64,000 nt of DNA from Branchiostoma floridae. Lineage: Eukaryota; Chordata; Leptocardii; Amphioxiformes; Branchiostomatidae. The notes under the pieces were generated by a model that ran no database searches, was not told the origin of the DNA, and saw only the letters and a program-made list of their open reading frames with translations. A program made the position numbers and the translations under genes. Below are positions 58,203-64,000 of the stretch, piece after piece (the first letter of the stretch is position 1; each line of letters starts with the position of its first letter). Location: assembly GCF_000003815.2 (NCBI RefSeq), contig NC_049995.1, positions 10,375,768 to 10,439,767 on the forward strand, read 5' to 3'.

Positions 58203-58275
58203 TGACCTTTGAACTTTGAATGGGTCACACGGGAGTGAGTGTGTTCGTGACGTCACAGAGACCATGCTGATTGGT
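58203..58275 (-). promoter_or_regulatory. DR1/CRE/CCAAT block upstream of FABP gene 4
   Basis: TGACCTTTGAACTTTG at 58203-58218, a perfect CRE TGACGTCA at 58248-58255 and GATTGGTT follow in order. On the minus strand CAAAGTTCAAAGGTCA is a near-perfect DR1 (AGTTCA A AGGTCA). About 1.07 kb from the ATG, across an assembly gap. Confidence 0.5.
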
Positions 58276-58319
58276 TAAAACGAAAATTTTCAACGGCCAC
58301 AAGACTGCAACCCTTGCAA

Positions 58320-58400
58320 GAAGCGGGGTGAGCGTCAAAGCCTGGGAATCGAACTCACGACTTCTTGGTCCACTCAGGCAACAGTGCTATGTACGGCCCG
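58320..58400 (-). repeat. tRNA-like fragment
   Basis: On the minus strand a box-B-like GAGTTCGATTCCCAGGC follows GTTGCCTGAGTGGACCAAGA. Pairing of the acceptor arm is poor; probably a tRNA pseudogene or SINE piece. Confidence 0.4.
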
Positions 58401-58545
58401 AATGAAATGTACACTAACAACGTTACAGAAGACTATAGACATGTTTACATTATATCACGCATATGTTAAATCTTATCCATACAAGAGAGAGAATTGCTAA
58501 AAAATGGAGTTATGTTATATTATTATATAAGTAGCATCAGTTTCA

Positions 58546-58551
58546 TTTAAT
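58546..58551 (-). terminator. Polyadenylation signal of FABP gene 5
   Basis: ATTAAA on the minus strand, 77 bp beyond the stop codon, aligned with the AATAAA of gene 4. Confidence 0.5.
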
Positions 58552-58627
58552 ACATGGAAACAGCAAGAATGTTAAAAAATCACTGCGTATCTCTTAATAG
58601 ACGCCACCTCCTAGCGATAGTATGCCA

Positions 58628-61600
58628 TCACTGCACCTTATTCAAAACTCGTCGGCAGGTTTTTCCAGTTGGAAGAAGGGTCGTCTAAAAGAAAACAAAA
58701 TAAATGTAAAACTTTTTGTCAGTAGACAACTAAGAGCTTTCTCAAATATTTGAAATTTAAAATTTTTAAAAAAGACTTTAATAAAGAAAAAAACACACAT
58801 TGAAATAGATAGTTTCTCATATTTTTGATTGACAGTGATTCATCATTTATGAAAATGGTTCACAGATGACTTTCTGATACTAGCATATGGAAAATATATA
58901 CCTGCGAAGACAGAGACAAACCAAACACAATAATAATACGTCGATCCCCATGACCTGAACCGTCTACTTGACGACTAATACTATCACCTCTGAACTCTAC
59001 TTCTTGTCACTACCACAGGTAGTGGTAACCTGATCATCTTTCCACTTACTTGCTCTGTGCACGTTAACACACACTAGCACATTTAAAACAAGACCACCAC
59101 AACAACATGATAATAGAACGCCTTGTTAAAACCAAGACATCAAAATGGCGACGCCCCTTCCCATCATACACCACTCCCTTTGAGTAATGGAAAGTAAACC
59201 TAAAACTATATATAAGTTTTGCTATCGCAAACCTGTAAAAGCCTCTGTTCATATCCATGCGAAAGATATGACACGCCCCAACACCTTTATGAAGTAAAAC
59301 AAAAACGACAACAACAAAAGAACAAACATTACCAACTCCAGATCCCCTTTGCTGTCAATCCGACCTGTTTGGACGGCTTCACCATTTGCTCTCCTGGTTC
59401 GCGTCACCAGTCGACCATACTCATCCCAGGAAATCTGGGCCTGTGTGTGTTGTAGCAAATCAACATGTGTTAGCATTATTCATAAATACTATTAGAAATC
59501 TTTGTAAGATCGTACTAAAAAAAGCAAAACTTGATACAGGCATCGATCATGCAACAGCCTTCATTGATTTCCAGTCCTCTTTTTTCTTTATTACTTAATG
59601 CTTACAACCTTGTAAGACTATTTAGTTCATGGCAGTGAAAAACACACTCCTATTATCAAGTGTCAGCCATGTCACGAACCTTAGGTGGTACGTAAGCGCC
59701 GACTAGTGATAGATAAAGCTACTGCAGTCTCTAACGAACGGAATCAAATTTACTAAAAAAAGTCAACCCAAATAATGAACCGTGACGAGGGGGGATACAA
59801 GCTTAGCCACGTTTGGGATTGTTTTCTCACCGCACAAGCGCCACCTACATCGGCTACATATAGCGGTGAGAAGCAGATCTCCAGTTAGAAGCTCTGGCGA
59901 AGGTGTCTAAGAGACATCGAAACGTAAGCAATGTAAGTACCTGCTAGCTGGTTGTGTAAAAGAATTCTCCTATATCATATATTCTACCAACCTGATGAAA
60001 CTGTTTTCGGAAGGAAGCTTAAGATATACTTGTTTTGATATTTGTGTCGCCGATTGTCAGAATCTCAAGATGCGGCCAATCGTAAAACTGGTTAAACTTA
60101 TCGCGACCTGCAACGATACTCTACTGTCAGGCTCACCCCTGAGGTGTCGCCAAAAATAAACACGTATTACCTGGAAGCTGATCCCCGATGCCGGTGTGAT
60201 GGTTACTGGCGGTTGCCCAACAGTAAGAGTCATCTCAAATGGTCTGTTCCGGTTTGCGTATTGTCGGTAGGTGATCTGGTCTCCGGTGAAGATGTACTCT
60301 TCCACGGGGCTTATCTTGAACAACGTTACCAGCTTACGGAAAAACCACGGCACACCTATTGTAACAACAAAAAAAGTATAGTCAAACCTGCCCAAGACGA
60401 TCACCTGAGGGACCGGGCAAAAGCGATCAACTTGGACTGTACTGTATTGAATATTTCTTCCTTTCATTCATTTATTTATTCAAAATGCGACGGTACATTA
60501 CACAGACCTATAGGCAGCACAGCTGATTGCATAGGTCTACAAATAACATAACTTTACAACGGTACAAGACAAATTTACATATGACGTATTTACATAATGG
60601 TATTAGAAATGCGAAATAAAATACTACTGAAGCTTAAAATCTTCCTTACATTCATGATTAAAATTAACTTGCAACCACTGAGGTCCCATAAGAGGAAAAA
60701 TCAACACTCAACGACTCAACTAAAATACACTTGACGTTGACACTTGGATGATACAGCAAGGGAGTTTTCGTACTACCAAAAGTTGAAGGGCCATGTCTTA
60801 TGAAATCTGTGAGGTTGTTTTATGCGCACTTGTATTATCAGTAGTACTGTCTGCCAGTTCTAGCAAACATGTCTGAATCAAATACTCGAAAGCTCCAGGT
60901 AGTACAGAACATAGCATGTAGATTGTTGCTTAAATGCCAACTTGAAGCACATGTAAAGCAAATGCATTCAGACTTGGTTTGGCCCATGGTAAGAGAAAGA
61001 TTCGCCATTAGTACATTCACTACGTTTTTCAGAATACTTGTAGTATTTAGGAGCCCCATAACATTTACAGCTCCATCGTTCCTGTCAATTCTACCCACAC
61101 ATATCCAACTAGATTATCCGACTGCTTCAGTTTTAAAGTACCTAAGCCAAAAACAAACTAAAAAAGCGAACTTTTCTCTACCGTGCCATCAGTCTATGGA
61201 ATGTCCTACCACCAGACATCATGATCAAATCCCTGCCCAACATCTCACGCTTTAAAAAGGCAATGTACTATGTCTTCTCAAGTATTCTCAATGATTGTGT
61301 ATCTATTATCATCTGTTTGCATATATACATGTATGTTTGTGTGTATATTTGCGTTTGTATATGTATGTTTCATTGTTTCATTCGAACCCTGGTAGACTAG
61401 CCCTAATTTAAAATAGCGCAAAAGGGTACCTGAATGAAAGAATAAAGGAAGGGGTAACTCCGGTCAGATTCGTTTTACCGAGAACAATGTCAATGGTGGA
61501 GTGGAAAAACTGTGCACAGGTAGCTCTCTGTCGCACCCAACTTACAGCTACTACTTACAACTGGAAAGGAATGTTTTCCCTGAAGCCTTTTGTCATAATT

Positions 61601-62604
61601 AGCTACTAAAATGTACAGAATTAGGCTCACCCAATAGTATTGTCGCGGGGTGTCGTGGCACAACGGCTAGAGCGTTGGAACCAGAATCAGTAGGTCCTGA
61701 GTTCGATACTCGCCATGCCCCTGCCCCCATGACGGTGGAGTGACGACCACCGAGCCTCACGGCTAATCTGTCTAAAGGTGCCCCAAAACACCTAAGGATT
61801 TGTTGCTGTCAGTGTGTCAACATCTGCACACTTGCCACCAAGACCCGTGAATTTTTTTTAATAGTATTGTGTGTGAGTAAAACAGGGGGCATCCTACACC
61901 TGATTGGTCTGGCAAAAGAAAGGGGAGAATATTAAGGAAGAATAACACACCAGTGAAATAAATCATGATGTTTCCCTATCGGGAAAAACATAAACATCGC
62001 CTCCTCCCCCGTCATGATGCTGTATTCAAGATCTGTTGATAATCAACCTTCAGTAGATCCCCCAGTATTAGCGAAATCTCCTCAAAGAGGTTATAGGCAG
62101 TATATAGCCTCCTCTCTATATAACCTCCTTGGTTTAATGTCGACCAATTGGGAAGGGGATAATTGCCTTAAAGTATTGTAAGATTTCTTTATACCTGTCT
62201 GCATGCAAGTACTAGTCTTACATGATGTTACATGCGTTTACTGCCTAGTATAGACATTCACGTGTGTTTAAAGTGCCCCCCCCCCCCCGGTATCTGCTTA
62301 CGAGTGTGTAACATAACGTATTACAATATGGACAGTGTTTTAAGCCATTGTTATACCGGAGGTAACAGCTAAGAGCGAATTAACTGGGGTCACATTTTTC
62401 TGGAGATTGGTTCGGTCTATCTATACGACATTACTCATTAGGTTCGGTCTGCGACAACGGCTATAAGATCGTACGATTTTTAAAAACGACTGCGAACGTA
62501 CCGAGGTCACGAAGAAAGAGGTCGTAGTTCTCGTTCTGAGAGTGGTCTTGTTTCCATCTGCCATTGAGCTGCTGGGCGATTTGCTCCATGTTTTTTTTTT
62601 CCAT
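58628..62604 (-). CDS. FABP-type lipid-binding protein, gene 5 (second subfamily)
   Basis: Exons in transcript order: 62502-62604, 60171-60355, 59333-59440, 58628-58684; 150 aa. Sequence parallels genes 3 and 4: NGRWKQDHSQNENYD, VPWFFRKLV, SPVEEYIFTG, ITYRQY, MTLTVGQPP, SWDEYGRLVTRT, TTLLPTGKTCRRVLNKV. The first codons are encoded by a run of ten A (MEKKN), and a second in-frame Met at position 6 aligns with Met5 of its sisters. Exon 2 lacks a few residues before FEMTL and ends PASGISFQ instead of GFxHFQ. Intron 1 holds a LINE remnant and a SINE. A DR1-like/CRE/CCAAT block lies 107-180 bp upstream of the ATG. Confidence 0.88.
59778..60020 (+). pseudogene. Penelope/GIY-YIG-type retroelement tail fragment
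   Basis: Translation from 59778 gives NRDEGGYKLSHVWDCFL and then APPTS. This is closely similar to the copy at 16726, including the trailing CATCGAAACGTAAGCAATG region. In intron 2 of FABP gene 5, antisense to the gene. Confidence 0.5.
60450..60590 (-). mobile_element. Possible LINE 3'-end remnant
   Basis: The plus strand TTCATTTATTTATTCAAAATG looks like an inverted ...AATAAATAAATGAA tail; the sequence that follows is typical of element 3' regions. No protein motif. Low confidence. Confidence 0.3.
60860..61450 (+). pseudogene. Decayed non-LTR reverse transcriptase C-terminus
   Basis: RKLQVVQNIACRLLL, LVWPMVRERF and, after a frameshift, SLWNVLPPDIMIKSL and RFKKAM align with the C-terminal region of the LINE at 52115 (NKLQILQNRAARLI, LQWPTVKERL). 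The 3' end has AAAGAATAAAGGAAG. It is a different subfamily and is broken by at least one frameshift. In intron 1 of FABP gene 5. Confidence 0.7.
61650..61860 (+). mobile_element. tRNA-derived SINE
   Basis: The head GGGGTGTCGTGGCACAACGG, box-B-like GAGTTCGATACTC and closing ATGCCCC form a tRNA-like unit with partial acceptor pairing. An unrelated 130-bp body and an AT-rich tail follow (GTGAATTTTTTTTAA). Confidence 0.65.
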
Positions 62605-62710
62605 GTTGGACGTTTGTTGTTGTGACTCTACCCGGAAGTAACCAGCTGCAGTTATTAGGGTCACGCTAGGGTCGCATGCTACAACAAAAGATGACCCAAA
62701 TAAACAAATT

Positions 62711-62790
62711 AGGCCTTTGCACTTTGAATGGGTCAAACGGGAGTTCGTGACGTCACAGAAACCATACTGATTGGCTGGTTGGTCGGTTGA
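62711..62790 (-). promoter_or_regulatory. DR1-like/CRE/CCAAT block upstream of FABP gene 5
   Basis: AGGCCTTTGCACTTTG at 62711-62726 (degenerate DR1), a perfect CRE TGACGTCA at 62748-62755 and CTGATTGGCTGG at about 62767. The DR1-like part begins 107 bp from the ATG, similar to genes 1 and 2. Confidence 0.5.
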
Positions 62791-63061
62791 ATCATACACA
62801 TTTCAGGGCGGTACCATGCAAATTTTCAACGGATCCAATTGTATGCTGTGAGACGCGGTGTACTATCACTGGTGGTGTACAATGGATAGCAAGCCGTTGT
62901 TCTCATATACAAAGTCATATTTGGATGCTAATATCAACTTATTTACACAACAATTGCAAAAGATACAACATATATATTGTTACTTGTATTAAATTCCCAT
63001 GCTCAATTTTTTTAGAAATCTAAGTTACTCAACGAGATAATATGCAGCGTGGAACGAAAGC

Positions 63062-63283
63062 TTGTAACGCTAGTTCACCCCTATGAACGGGGGTAACCTA
63101 TATCCCTTTCTTACAGAAATTGATATTTAGGAATATCAATTCGACGAACAGTAGTTGAAAGCAACAATATTTGAACATACTACAACTTGAGAACACTGTC
63201 CGTGAGCTGATATCCTTAATACCGTGTTGGTAAACACAACGAAAATAGGATACCCTGCAGATAAAGGTGAACTAGCGTTACAA
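63062..63283. mobile_element. MITE, about 220 bp
   Basis: Inverted ends TTGTAACGCTAGTTCACC and GGTGAACTAGCGTTACAA; inner words GGGTAACCTATATCC and GGATACCCTGCAG are partly inverted. No coding content. Confidence 0.75.
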
Positions 63284-64000
63284 TACATGTTAGAATTGCT
63301 AGCTGTTAGGCAGTTTCATGTACAGTACTACATTTTCAGTATCATAAGTATCAAGTAATATTGTTTTGGCTCGTTGGAAGTAAAACTGAACCAGATTACT
63401 AATAGCTTAGAATAAGGTCAACGATCTGTTAAAAGCTTTATTTCTTTATCAAACTTCTTCGTTATAACATGACAGGGAGACAATAAGACAATATAGGTGA
63501 TTACTTATCTCTACTAGTTGTCTCCCCGTTTTATACAAAATATACAAGTAGAAAAATCAGAAAAAGGGTCGCGTTAACAGTATCTATTAAATACAGAATA
63601 ACACACATTGCTTTACCACAAAGGTACCATTCTATTTGTAGTGAGAGAAGACAGACGATATTTACAGTTTTTCAAATCCCTGTACCGGGAAATTCCCTTA
63701 GCGCTTTTCTGCGAATGAAATGAAAAGTGGTGAACGCCTTTACGTCCCGTCCTAATACCCTCCTCACATTAGGCGAAATATCGATCGGACGACGAGTCTG
63801 CCAAGTCTTAACTACAAGGAGGCATGACCCTGCTGCCGACGAAGAACTGACAAATTTATCCCCTTCCGACCGCGAAGAGACTCCAAGAAATTGAAATTTC
63901 GGAGTCTTGAAGAAAATGTGCGTTACTTCTATCACTTGAGGTCGATAGAACAACCTGACAAGGAGAAGACAAAATATGATTTGAGCACTAAAAATTACTT
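63284..64000. other. Window end; unassigned ORF at 63672-63953
   Basis: The minus-strand frame at 63672-63953 (93 codons) is less AT-rich than its surroundings but matches nothing I recognise. It could be part of a terminal exon or UTR of a gene beyond the window. Otherwise nothing seen. Confidence 0.25.

Noticed and set aside
63672-63953. 93-codon minus-strand ORF as a gene
   Set aside because: No recognisable motif or splice partner; kept only as an unassigned ORF.
1-64000. CRISPR arrays, operons, ribosome binding sites
   Set aside because: Spliced eukaryotic genes; the tandem arrays have no repeat-spacer structure.

Overview
The window looks like nuclear DNA of an invertebrate chordate, most likely an amphioxus (Branchiostoma). 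The genes have short, phased, GT-AG-bounded exons, are related to vertebrate EPHX1, ABHD13 and FABP genes, and sit in AT-rich introns packed with small inverted-repeat transposons, tandem arrays and microsatellites. Two 100-base runs of N mark assembly gaps. The species call is inference.

Layout. Positions 2,831-18,660 hold two tandem microsomal epoxide hydrolase genes (EPHX1-like, A and B), both on the minus strand, each with seven coding exons in identical phases. Positions 18,700-22,700 are intergenic and may hold a divergent promoter region. Positions 22,745-28,761 hold a plus-strand ABHD13-like serine hydrolase with seven coding exons. Positions 28,800-33,900 are mostly transposon-derived. 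Positions 34,005-62,604 hold a head-to-tail cluster of five minus-strand intracellular lipid-binding protein (FABP-type) genes, all with the family's four-exon structure. The first two (134 aa each) form one subfamily. The last three (148, 153 and 150 aa) form a second, with longer N-termini and exon 2, and still share intron sequence. The last 1.4 kb has a small inverted-repeat element and one unassigned ORF.

I rebuilt all eight genes exon by exon. In each, the splice phases join into one open frame of plausible length: 464, 468, 377, 134, 134, 148, 153 and 150 aa. The two hydrolases keep the Asp/Glu/His triad, both oxyanion tyrosines and HGWP. ABHD13 keeps its GRSLGG nucleophile, Asp and His.

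The gene set is loosely coherent. The epoxide hydrolases and fatty-acid carriers are both lipid/xenobiotic-handling families. DR1-like nuclear-receptor half-site pairs are visible upstream of the FABP genes and in the EPHX B upstream region.

The most unusual pattern is that several tandem arrays appear to have grown out of exon-intron boundaries: the ABHD13 exon 1 donor, the exon 6 acceptor of both EPHX genes, the last-exon tail of EPHX A, and a duplicated exon 2 donor in one FABP gene. Other notable signals are a conserved upstream motif at all five FABP genes; transposons that can be ordered relative to gene duplication because sister genes keep the empty site; a 1.0-kb element with near-identical 128-bp inverted ends and a 9-bp target duplication; and a Harbinger-like element that splits a tRNA-derived repeat.
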